A stretch of DNA of 64,000 bases from Rhizobiales bacterium IMCC20636 (GTDB taxonomy: Bacteria; Pseudomonadota; Alphaproteobacteria; Rhizobiales; GCA-2746425), in assembly GCA_016865015.1 (NCBI GenBank), contig CP018226.1, positions 4,557,001 to 4,621,000 of the forward strand, given 5' to 3'. The notes below the pieces were generated by a model that saw nothing but the letters and a program-made list of their open reading frames with translations, was not told where the DNA came from and made no database searches. The position numbers and the translations under genes were made by a program. Each line of letters starts with the position of its first letter. Positions within the stretch are counted from its first letter, which is position 1. Below, piece by piece: positions 55,348 through 63,283 of the stretch.

Positions 55348-56142
55348 ATGAAACTGTCCACCAGGTTGGAATTCGCCACAGACCTTGCAATCAGGGCCGG
55401 GAAATTTGCCCACGATACATTCAAGGTGCTTGATACGCTGACGATTGAGAGCAAAGGCCATCACGACCTCGTTTCGGAGGCGGACCGGGACACTGAAACC
55501 CTGATACGCGATGCCATCAATGCAGCTTATCCTGATGACGGGATTGTCGGCGAAGAGCATGGCCGCAAATATGGCACCAGCGGCTTTGACTGGATCATCG
55601 ACCCGATTGACGGCACAGCAAATTATCTGAGCGGAATCCCGCATTGGTGCGTGGTCATTGCTTGCGCCCATGAAGGATTACCGGTTGTTGGCGTCATCCG
55701 TGATCCGAACACCGAGGAAACCTTCACCGCATCCAAGGGCCATGGGGCACAGGTTAACGGCAAGGTGATGCATATTGCCGATGGCACCACACTGTCAGAC
55801 GGCTCCATCGCAACAGGCGCTTCCGGCCGTTCCGACCGGGAACAGGCCGCCGCGCTGGTACGCGAAATTCTGATCAATGACGGCATGTATTTCCGCTCGG
55901 CTTCCGGCGCGCTGATGCTGGCCTATGTCGCATCAGGCCGTCTGCTTGGTTATGTCGAAGATCACATGAATTCATGGGATTGCTTTGCAGCCCTCCTGAT
56001 GATCACCGAAGCCGGCGGTCGGCATCAGACGCTTGATCCGGACAAATCGCTTGAAAACGGCACCATGCTGGTTGCCGGTAACACCGACATCTATCCCATA
56101 CTGGCATCCATCGCAGAGCGTGCCTTCAAACCGAAGGCATGA
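55348..56142 (+). CDS. Inositol monophosphatase-family phosphatase
   Basis: A 264-residue protein with the family motifs: SEADRDTETLI, GEEHG (metal), IIDPIDGTANYLSGIP (the DPIDGT metal signature) and NSWDCFAALLMITEAGG (WD pair). AGGAG is seven bases before ATG 55348. It would dephosphorylate a sugar or inositol phosphate, or a histidinol-phosphate-like compound, with Mg2+. It follows the SIS-domain gene by about 100 bases. Confidence 0.93.
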   Translation: MKLSTRLEFATDLAIRAGKFAHDTFKVLDTLTIESKGHHDLVSEADRDTETLIRDAINAAYPDDGIVGEEHGRKYGTSGFDWIIDPIDGTANYLSGIPHWCVVIACAHEGLPVVGVIRDPNTEETFTASKGHGAQVNGKVMHIADGTTLSDGSIATGASGRSDREQAAALVREILINDGMYFRSASGALMLAYVASGRLLGYVEDHMNSWDCFAALLMITEAGGRHQTLDPDKSLENGTMLVAGNTDIYPILASIAERAFKPKA

Positions 56143-56145
56143 ACC

Positions 56146-56423
56146 TAGAGCCTTTCAGTTTTATCCGGAAACATTTGACCGGATTGGCGCGTTTGCTGGC
56201 AAGGCACAGGCCACGCCGTGGTCTTTACGACCACAAGTGGGCTGTAACGATGTCCAGCGAGCGCGCAAAGCCGGCCTTCGGTGCCCCGGAACAGCCCACC
56301 AGCGGCGTTAGCCAGCTTGCCCGATGCGCCGCCCCCGATACTTTTGGGCGCTGCGCTGACTGCCTTGGCTGGATGAACTGTTTCGGGGCATCAAATTATT
56401 CCGTATAATCGTGAAAGGCTCTA
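56146..56423. mobile_element. MITE-like inverted-repeat element
   Basis: A 278-base element bounded by perfect 12-base inverted repeats (TAGAGCCTTTCA at 56146-56157 and its complement at 56412-56423), extended imperfectly to about 35 bases per end. It has no gene. A possible TA target duplication is seen at both outer edges. Inside is another inverted pair, TGCCCCGGAACAG and CTGTTTCGGGGCA, and small palindromes near 56212 and 56225. The right end supplies the TAG stop of the FGGY kinase gene. A diverged copy of one end lies at 1239-1282. Confidence 0.7.
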
Positions 56424-57914
56424 CGTATCAAGCGCCGTCTTGAGCGCGGGATATAGCGCCAGATATTTTTGATAGATGTCATCATAGGCCAGCATGGCAA
56501 CAGGGTCGGGCTCAATCAGACGCCCGGGCCTGACCATCGCCTCGATGCCTTCATCAATGGTGGCAAAATGTCCGGCTCCGTGGGCTGCCAGAATGGCCGA
56601 CCCGAGAGACGGACCGTCGGTTGAATCTGGAATACGCAACGGAATACCCGCCGCATCAGCATGTATCTGCATCCACAGATCAGAGCTGGTCGCGCCGCCG
56701 CCAACCACCATTTCGGTGCCGTGATAACCGCCCTTGGCAAAGGAATCCAGAATGGCGCGGGTGCCCAGCGAGATGCCTTCCATGATGGCGCGGAACACAT
56801 GATGCGGCTCGTGTGCCAGCGTCAGACCGGTGATTGCGCCGCGTGACAAGGCATCGGTATAAGGTGTCCGGTTGCCCTGGAAGTGATCCTGTACGATAAC
56901 ACCCTCTGATCCGGGCGGCAGCAGTGCGGCTTTGCGGTTCATCTCCTCAAAGTCCAGCTCGCCGCCAACAAAACGCTTCAGCCAGTTGATGATCGAACCG
57001 GTCGATGTCTGGCCGCCTTCGATGATATAGCGGTCCGGATAGACGATATCGGCATAGGCACCCCACATGCCCTTGGTGTGGAACGGCTTTTCGGTGACAC
57101 CAAATTGCAGATGCGATGAGCCTGTGATCAGGCACAATTGACCGGGCTTGGAGACACCGAGACCAATCATACCGATCAGCGCATCGGCGCCGCCCTGCAC
57201 CACTTTTGTGCTGGTCGTGAGGCCGAGGGCCTCAGCCGCCTTTTGTGTCAGATTGCCCACGACTTCGCCGGGTGCTGCCACCCGTGACGGCCATTTTTCA
57301 ACAAGGTCAGCCATGCCAAGTTTGGTGACCATGGTTTCCGCCCAGCCGCCGCCCCTGTTGTCATAATGCCAGCGCAAGCCGACATTGTTCAGCGACGCGC
57401 AGCGTTGACCGGTCAGGCGCAGGGTCAGAAAATCCTGATATTCGCAGATGGTGACGGCCTTGTCGTAGATGTCCGGTTCGTTGCGCTTGATCCACAATGC
57501 TTTGGGGATCATCCATTCCGCAGACACCGGCCCGCTGCCATTGCCATTGAATTTCAGGCGTTCGTCGCCGGTTTCCAGAACCGCAGCAGCCTCGTCGGAG
57601 GCACGCACATCCATCCACATCAAAGCCGGGCGCAGCGCATTGCCAGCGCCATCCAGAGCAACCACGGTGCAGCATGTGGTGGCATAGGCCATGGCTTCAA
57701 TCTGGTCGGGCTTCAAGCCTGTTTCAGCCAGACAGGCGCGCGTCGCCTTGCACAGACAGTTCCACCAGTCATCGGGCTGCTGCTCGGCACGGGCCCCGGG
57801 CGAAAAAGTGGTTTCGTAAGGCACTGCGTATGACGCGATGCAATGACCTTTGATGTCATAGATGCGCGCGCGCAGGCTCTCGGTGCCGCCATCGGCCGTC
57901 AGAAAATAAGCCAT
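56421..57914 (-). CDS. FGGY-family carbohydrate kinase
   Basis: A 497-residue kinase: the N-terminal phosphate site TADGGTESLRARIYD, then VVQGGADALIGMIGLGV, SIINWLKRFVGG and the C-terminal VVGGGATSSDLWMQIHADAAGIPL. The FGGY family includes xylulokinase, ribulokinase, erythritol kinase and LsrK. ATG 57914 has GGGGAAG upstream. It ends operon 4, 42 bases after the E2-like gene. Beside a ketose 3-epimerase its likely substrate is a ketose. The stop codon lies in the MITE-like end, so the C-terminus could have been altered by insertion. Confidence 0.9.
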   Translation of the reverse strand: MAYFLTADGGTESLRARIYDIKGHCIASYAVPYETTFSPGARAEQQPDDWWNCLCKATRACLAETGLKPDQIEAMAYATTCCTVVALDGAGNALRPALMWMDVRASDEAAAVLETGDERLKFNGNGSGPVSAEWMIPKALWIKRNEPDIYDKAVTICEYQDFLTLRLTGQRCASLNNVGLRWHYDNRGGGWAETMVTKLGMADLVEKWPSRVAAPGEVVGNLTQKAAEALGLTTSTKVVQGGADALIGMIGLGVSKPGQLCLITGSSHLQFGVTEKPFHTKGMWGAYADIVYPDRYIIEGGQTSTGSIINWLKRFVGGELDFEEMNRKAALLPPGSEGVIVQDHFQGNRTPYTDALSRGAITGLTLAHEPHHVFRAIMEGISLGTRAILDSFAKGGYHGTEMVVGGGATSSDLWMQIHADAAGIPLRIPDSTDGPSLGSAILAAHGAGHFATIDEGIEAMVRPGRLIEPDPVAMLAYDDIYQKYLALYPALKTALDT

Positions 57915-57956
57915 AGTTTCTTCCCCATAGGTAGCGACTTAATCAATAGCGCTGTG

Positions 57957-59198
57957 TCAGTCGGTCTGCAAAATCAGCCTTTCCAGCAAGGCTGGTGAGT
58001 CCCAGTGTGGCATGTGTCCGGTACGAACAATATGCGAGCTGACCCGTGGTGGCATATTGAACATATGCTCTTTCGGTATGATCGTATCCGCAATCCCGAA
58101 GATCGCCGTGACCGGTATGTGCTGGCTCAGCGCTGCGGCGGCTGTAATTGTATCAATGCATTGCATGTTGCCACGCGCGACGGCATCGGCCAGTGGGATC
58201 AGACGCCCCTTGGCCAGTTCATTCGCCATGGTTTCGATGGCATCCAGCGGCAATTTCGAGGCCTTTGGGCCGAGCAGGCGCAACAGATGCACCAATTCGC
58301 CAGCGGAATGGGCATGCGCCATGCCATGCAGGAACGTGCCGTTGATGTCATGGCCACACCCGGCTGGCGCGACCAGAGTTAGTCGACCGACTTTCGAATG
58401 TGTTCGCTCTGCGGCCTGAGCGGCGATATGAGCGCCGAGCGAATGGCCGACAAGATGCACCGGACGATCCTGTTCGTTGAGCAAAGCTTCAAGCCAGGCG
58501 ACGCAATCCTCGACACCGTTTGCATCGGTGCTGTTCTGTCCATGGCCCGGCATGTCGGGTGCCAGGGTCTTCAAGCCGGTTTTCTGCAGGTTTGCCCGCA
58601 AGGCAGCCCAGTTGGAGCCAAGACCGGCAAAGCCATGAATGAACAAGACAGTGTCCAGCGCGGCGTCACTATTGCCTCTGCGAGCGGCAGAGACTGGCGA
58701 AGTTAGGTCGCTTTCGATGCTGGTTTGAACATCATGCGCTTCAATGCGCCCGCGTCTGCCCGTTCCAGTCACGGTGGAAAGGTCAAGGCCGCTCTGGCGC
58801 GCCAGACGGCGGGCCAAAGGCGTTGCCCGCAACCGGTCACTTGTGGATTGCGTGTGGGCACTGCTGCGCATGGCTGCAGTGCTGTTCGTGTCAGGCTCAC
58901 TCGTCTGGGCTGGCGGCTCCGGGCTGTCAGAGACGTGGTCCCAGACATCGGAGGATTCAATGATGGCGATCGGCGCGCCGACATCCACCACATCGCCCGG
59001 CTCGACCAGGGTTTCAATCATTTTTCCTGAACCAAGCGCTGGATATTCGACAAGTGTCTTGTCGGTTTCCAGTTCGAGCAACGGATCGCCCCGCACAAAA
59101 TCATCACCGGGTTTGACCAACCAGTTTGAAATGGTGCCCTGTTCCATCGTCTCGCCGAGACGCGGCATCGGTAATCTGACCTGTGTCACCGCATTCAT
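57957..59198 (-). CDS. AcoC-type E2: lipoyl + E3-binding + alpha/beta-hydrolase
   Basis: A 413-residue protein. Residues 1-78 are a lipoyl domain with the lipoylated Lys47 in LLELETDKTLVEYP. Residues about 122-160 look like the peripheral-subunit-binding domain (RATPLARRLARQSGLDLSTV, GTGRRGRIEAHDV). The rest is an alpha/beta-hydrolase, not the usual acyltransferase: FIHGFAGLGSNW and the nucleophile Ser in VHLVGHSLGAHIAAQ. This is the layout of AcoC in acetoin dehydrogenase complexes. It overlaps the E1 beta gene by four bases. No E3 (lipoamide dehydrogenase) gene is in view. Confidence 0.9.
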   Translation of the reverse strand: MNAVTQVRLPMPRLGETMEQGTISNWLVKPGDDFVRGDPLLELETDKTLVEYPALGSGKMIETLVEPGDVVDVGAPIAIIESSDVWDHVSDSPEPPAQTSEPDTNSTAAMRSSAHTQSTSDRLRATPLARRLARQSGLDLSTVTGTGRRGRIEAHDVQTSIESDLTSPVSAARRGNSDAALDTVLFIHGFAGLGSNWAALRANLQKTGLKTLAPDMPGHGQNSTDANGVEDCVAWLEALLNEQDRPVHLVGHSLGAHIAAQAAERTHSKVGRLTLVAPAGCGHDINGTFLHGMAHAHSAGELVHLLRLLGPKASKLPLDAIETMANELAKGRLIPLADAVARGNMQCIDTITAAAALSQHIPVTAIFGIADTIIPKEHMFNMPPRVSSHIVRTGHMPHWDSPALLERLILQTD

Positions 59199-60178
59199 TT
59201 CAACATCATCCGCACGGCTTCTGTGATCAGTTCAGGCGTCGGCACCGAATTCTGTTCCAGCAGCGGTGAGACGGATATCGGAATGTCTTCACCGGCGACT
59301 CTCACGACCGGATCTTCAAGAAAATCGAAACATTCTTCGGTGATCCGCGCCGCAAGTTCAGCTGCCACACCGGAAGTCATCACCCCTTCGGATACGACCA
59401 TTGCGCGCCCGGCCTGTTCGACAAGCGGACGGATGGTGTCAAAATCCAGCGGATTGAGCGTGCGCAGATCAATAACAGCCGCCTGAATGCCATCTTCGCT
59501 GGCCAATGTGTCGGCTGCTGCGAGTGCATGATGGATCTGCCGCGAATAGCTGACGATGACAAGATCTGCACCCTCGCGCATCACCCGTGCCTTGCCCCAG
59601 GCAGCAGGTTCGGCATCGGTATCCAGCGTGCCTTTCATTGTGTAGAGGCCCTTGTGCTCAATGAACACGACCGGGTCCGGCTGCATCAGGGCCTGACGCA
59701 GCAAATGATAGGCATCCTCGACAGTGGATGGCATGGCAAGGCGAAGCCCCGGCGTATGCATCACATAGGCTTCAAGGCTCTGGCTATGTTGTGCACCCGC
59801 CGAGCGGCCAGTTCCGCCCTGTGTGCGCAAAACCATGGGCACGCCGATCTGCCCGCCAAACATGTAGCGGATCTTGGCCGCCTGATTGGCCAGCTGATCC
59901 ATCGTCATGCCGATGAAATCAACATACATCAGTTCGGCCACCGGGCGGAGCCCGGCCATCGCAGCCCCAACAGCCGAGCCGATGATCGCTGGTTCGGAGA
60001 TTGGCGTGTCGATGACCCGGTCCTCACCAAATTCTTCGATCAGCCCTTTCGTGACGCCATAGGCACCGCCATAGCGGCCAACTTCTTCGCCCATAATGAT
60101 GACGTTTTCATCAGCGCGCATGGTTTCGGTGAGGGCCAGACGCAAAGCGTCGCGATAGGTGGTTTCAATCATTGTCAT
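59195..60178 (-). CDS. TPP-dependent dehydrogenase E1 beta subunit (AcoB/PdhB-like)
   Basis: A 327-residue transketolase-like E1 beta: YRDALRLALTETMRADENVIIMGEEVG, then PAIIGSAVGAAMAGLRPVAELMYVDF and RTQGGTGRSAGAQHSQSLEAY. It pairs with the E1 alpha gene six bases upstream to form the TPP enzyme. The acetoin-type E2 that follows suggests an alpha-hydroxyketone rather than pyruvate as substrate. Confidence 0.92.
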   Translation of the reverse strand: MTMIETTYRDALRLALTETMRADENVIIMGEEVGRYGGAYGVTKGLIEEFGEDRVIDTPISEPAIIGSAVGAAMAGLRPVAELMYVDFIGMTMDQLANQAAKIRYMFGGQIGVPMVLRTQGGTGRSAGAQHSQSLEAYVMHTPGLRLAMPSTVEDAYHLLRQALMQPDPVVFIEHKGLYTMKGTLDTDAEPAAWGKARVMREGADLVIVSYSRQIHHALAAADTLASEDGIQAAVIDLRTLNPLDFDTIRPLVEQAGRAMVVSEGVMTSGVAAELAARITEECFDFLEDPVVRVAGEDIPISVSPLLEQNSVPTPELITEAVRMMLK

Positions 60179-60183
60179 AGCCC

Positions 60184-61224
60184 CTACTCCCGCGCCAGAA
60201 TTCGTTCGAGACGCGCGCGCACCGGTTCAGGTTCCGGTTCTCCCGGGGCATAGACATCACGGAACATCGAGTTCAACTGAGGTTCTTTCTCGGCAATGGA
60301 GAAATCAATGGTTGCGTCCATTTCGGTTGCGATTTCAGCGTCGACCCGGTCGAGGGTGGATTCATCCATCATCCCTGACGAAATCAACTTGTTGCGTGCG
60401 CTCAAAACCGGATCCTTCTTGCGGCCTTCGGCTTCTTCGATATCGTCGCGGTAGGGCGATTTGTCTTTGCGTGCATGGCCGTAGAAACGATAGCAGTCGA
60501 TGACCAGAAACCCTGGTTGACCAGCCCGGGCACCGGCAATCAGTTCCGCTGCGGCGTCTGCCACATCTTCAACCGCAAGCCCGTCCACCGTGCGCGCGGC
60601 CAGTCCAAATGCCTCGGCGCGTTCGTGAAGTCTGGGGTTTGCCGTGGCCTGATCAATCCGCGTGCCCATGCCATATTGATTGTTGATGCAGACAAACATC
60701 ACCGGCAGTTTCCACAGCGCTGCCATGTTCATGCTTTCATAGAGGATGCCCTGTCCGGTTGCGCCATCGCCGAAAAAGGCAAGAGACACACCACCAGTCT
60801 TGCGGTTGCGCGCCGCCAGACCCGCACCAACGACGGCAGGAATACCGCCACCGACAATTGCGTTGGCACCCAGATGGCCAAGCCCCATATCCGCGATATG
60901 CATGGAGCCGCCCTTGCCGTGGCAATAGCCGGCTTCCTTGCCGGCAATTTCCGCCATCATGCGGGCCGGATCTGCCCCGCGCGCCAGAAAGATGCCGTGG
61001 CCGCGATGGTGCGTGGTGAACGTATCGCCATCGCGCATATTTGCACACACACCGACTGCAGCGCTTTCCTCACCAATCGACAAATGCAGCATCGAGCCTG
61101 CAGACTGGCCACGTACGAACAATTCGCCGACACGTTCTTCAAAGGTGCGCACGCGGCGCATCTGATAATACAGATCTGCCAGGTTCGAATTTTTGACCGC
61201 AGCTTCATTAAGGGCATTCATCAT
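60184..61224 (-). CDS. TPP-dependent dehydrogenase E1 alpha subunit (AcoA/PdhA-like)
   Basis: A 346-residue E1 alpha with the TPP motif GDGATGQGILYESMNMAAL and ending in INN, HRGHG and the loop YCHGKGGSMHIAD. It holds the TPP at the interface with E1 beta. Its ATG overlaps the stop of the ketose 3-epimerase gene by four bases, tying the complex to sugar metabolism. AcoA-type (acetoin) and PdhA-type (pyruvate) enzymes cannot be told apart by these motifs alone. Confidence 0.92.
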   Translation of the reverse strand: MMNALNEAAVKNSNLADLYYQMRRVRTFEERVGELFVRGQSAGSMLHLSIGEESAAVGVCANMRDGDTFTTHHRGHGIFLARGADPARMMAEIAGKEAGYCHGKGGSMHIADMGLGHLGANAIVGGGIPAVVGAGLAARNRKTGGVSLAFFGDGATGQGILYESMNMAALWKLPVMFVCINNQYGMGTRIDQATANPRLHERAEAFGLAARTVDGLAVEDVADAAAELIAGARAGQPGFLVIDCYRFYGHARKDKSPYRDDIEEAEGRKKDPVLSARNKLISSGMMDESTLDRVDAEIATEMDATIDFSIAEKEPQLNSMFRDVYAPGEPEPEPVRARLERILARE

Positions 61225-62069
61225 ATCAATCCATATTGCCTTGCTTTGTTGCGCAGAAACGGCAGTCCATTTTCCATGACCTCGGCCTCACCAGATGCGA
61301 CCGGCCGCCAGACGGACAGCCCGAATGCCATTTCCGGCGGCATATCGATAAAGCTTTCCATCGCCAGACCTCCCTTGAAACCAATGGCGCGCAATGTTGT
61401 GAAAATCTCATCCCATGCAATCGTCCCGGCGCCGGGTGTGCCGCGATCCGATTCTGAAAGGTGAATGTATTTCAGATGCTCACGGGCATCGATGATGCCC
61501 TGTCCGATGCCTTTTTCCTCAATATTCATGTGGTAGGTATCCAGATGCACGAACATGTTGTCCGCACCGATGCGTTCGATCATGTCGACCGCCTGCCAGC
61601 CTGTGTTCAGCAGATGTGTTTCATAGCGGTTGACCGGCTCGATGCCGAACAGAAGACCGAGGTTTCTGGCGTAAGCTGCAGCACGCGTCAGCGCGTCGGC
61701 AACATTGTCCAGCTCCTGCTGGCTGGGCGGTTTTCCGCTGCGTTCGCCAATGCCGCCATAGACGACACCGGATAAGGCCTCGCAGCCCATTGCGGCACAT
61801 TTGTCGAGCGCCACCTTGAGGAAATCAACCGCACCATCGGGATTGTGAGACGCCCAGACTTCCTGCGGCAGGCCAAGCGAACAGACCGAGCGCATATTGT
61901 GCGCCTCCAATGTCTTGCGGCTGTGTTCTGCATCGACCGATGGCGGATCAAGCAGGGCGATCTCCAGAAAGTCCATATTATAGGAAGCGGCCTTTGCCAC
62001 TGCCTTCTCACATCCTGCACGGTCCCATGACATGGTCCACATGCTGGTATGCACGCCGAAACCTTCCAT
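61221..62069 (-). CDS. DTEase-type ketose 3-epimerase (TIM barrel)
   Basis: A 282-residue xylose-isomerase-like TIM barrel. The four metal ligands of D-tagatose/D-psicose 3-epimerases are in place: Glu in FGIEPVNRYE, Asp in VHLDTYHMNIEE, the His/Arg segment IHLSESDRGTPGAG, and Glu in LAMESFID. Such enzymes swap C3 stereochemistry of free ketoses (for example D-fructose, L-ribulose). It overlaps the SorC stop (TGATG) and the E1 alpha start, so it is co-translated. Confidence 0.88.
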   Translation of the reverse strand: MEGFGVHTSMWTMSWDRAGCEKAVAKAASYNMDFLEIALLDPPSVDAEHSRKTLEAHNMRSVCSLGLPQEVWASHNPDGAVDFLKVALDKCAAMGCEALSGVVYGGIGERSGKPPSQQELDNVADALTRAAAYARNLGLLFGIEPVNRYETHLLNTGWQAVDMIERIGADNMFVHLDTYHMNIEEKGIGQGIIDAREHLKYIHLSESDRGTPGAGTIAWDEIFTTLRAIGFKGGLAMESFIDMPPEMAFGLSVWRPVASGEAEVMENGLPFLRNKARQYGLI

Positions 62070-63043
62070 CAGTTCGTTCCTTTCTGGACTTCTTTTAACA
62101 ACAGTACCGCAAGGGCCTCATCGACCATCATGCGGCTGACAAAACCAGCGCGCAAAACCGCCAGTGTGGCGGCACATTTGCCTTTACCACTGGCGAGGAT
62201 GACAGCATCCATGCCTGTGAATTCCTGTGGCTTCACACATGGCGTACTGCGGTTCAATTCAATATCGGCGACGGACCCGTCAGCCTTGAAGAAAACACCA
62301 CAGCAATCGCCAACCACATCAGCGTCGAGCAATTGCTGGAGCTGCTCCTCACTGAAAATTCCACTTTCGAACAGGATCGCGCCTTCGCGACACTCACCGA
62401 TACTCATCAAGGCATAATCTGCCGTGCGGGCAACCGTCAGCGCTTCGGCAACCAGGCGCTGTGACATGACCACATCGCAGGCCTCCGCACTGTCAGCGAC
62501 AAAGGGCGCGGGCAACAACAGGGCCCGCCCGCCGGTTTGTGCAGCCAGGCGGACACAAACGTCGCCAGGTGCCGTATGGGTGGCATGGGTGACGGATCCC
62601 ATTAGCGAGACGAATGTGAGGTTCTGTTTTGTCACGGCCGTCACATTGTCGGCCATCGCAGACAAAGTACGCCCCCAGCCGACGCCAACCGTGATCGGCT
62701 CTTCGGTTGCGGCGATGCGTTCCAGATAACCTGCTGCCAGCATGCCCACTGCGGCGCGGCCATAACTGTCATCCAGATGCTTGCTCGGCACTGGCGCAAC
62801 CTGCACCTCGCTGAGGTCAAATGCCTTGGCCAACCGATCAGCCAGAGCCAGTGTGCGCGACGTGCGGTGCTCGACCGATATGCGGACCAACCCCTGCTCA
62901 CGCGCATCGGCAAGCATGCGCAAAACCTTGAAACGCGAAATGCCCAGATGCTGGCTGACTTCCTGCTGGCTCAGATTGCCAACATAATAAAGCCACGCCG
63001 CCTGCGCGATTTCGTTATCTGCCTGACGTTTGCCTCCTTGCAT
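62069..63043 (-). CDS. SorC/DeoR-family sugar-binding regulator
   Basis: A 324-residue SorC-family regulator. The N-terminal helix-turn-helix is AAWLYYVGNLSQQEVSQHLGISRFKVLRMLADAR; the C-terminal sugar-phosphate domain has ITVGVGWGRTLSAMADNV and VVGDCCGVFFKADGSV. GGGGAGG lies upstream of ATG 63043. LsrR, which senses phospho-AI-2, belongs to this family. It is the first gene of operon 4 and divergent from the binding-protein gene, and probably responds to the kinase product. Confidence 0.92.
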   Translation of the reverse strand: MQGGKRQADNEIAQAAWLYYVGNLSQQEVSQHLGISRFKVLRMLADAREQGLVRISVEHRTSRTLALADRLAKAFDLSEVQVAPVPSKHLDDSYGRAAVGMLAAGYLERIAATEEPITVGVGWGRTLSAMADNVTAVTKQNLTFVSLMGSVTHATHTAPGDVCVRLAAQTGGRALLLPAPFVADSAEACDVVMSQRLVAEALTVARTADYALMSIGECREGAILFESGIFSEEQLQQLLDADVVGDCCGVFFKADGSVADIELNRSTPCVKPQEFTGMDAVILASGKGKCAATLAVLRAGFVSRMMVDEALAVLLLKEVQKGTN

Positions 63044-63111
63044 GTTGGTATTCCGCCTCCCCGAACGATCCTCACAAATGGCTTGACCGAGCTTATCTTC
63101 GTTATATAGTC

Positions 63112-63138
63112 ACATGTGTGCAGTCAATGCACAAGTGT
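63112..63138. promoter_or_regulatory. Candidate SorC operator
   Basis: An imperfect inverted repeat (ACATGTGTGCA at 63112-63122 and TGCACAAGTGT at 63128-63138, spacer GTCAA) lies in the 240-base gap between the sorC-like gene and the binding-protein gene. Nine of 11 positions pair. The place fits autoregulation and control of both directions. A second hairpin (TCCGCC AA GGCGGA near 63252) precedes the binding-protein ribosome site. Confidence 0.45.
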
Positions 63139-63283
63139 TGCAAAGAGGCGTTTCAGCAGCGCATTCAGATCATGCAGATATTGCAAAATGATACGCAACG
63201 CTGTAGCTGATGGACGTGAGGCACCGTATTTCCGGGTCCTGAGGAATTCAGTCCGCCAAGGCGGATCAAGGGAGAATGAAACT

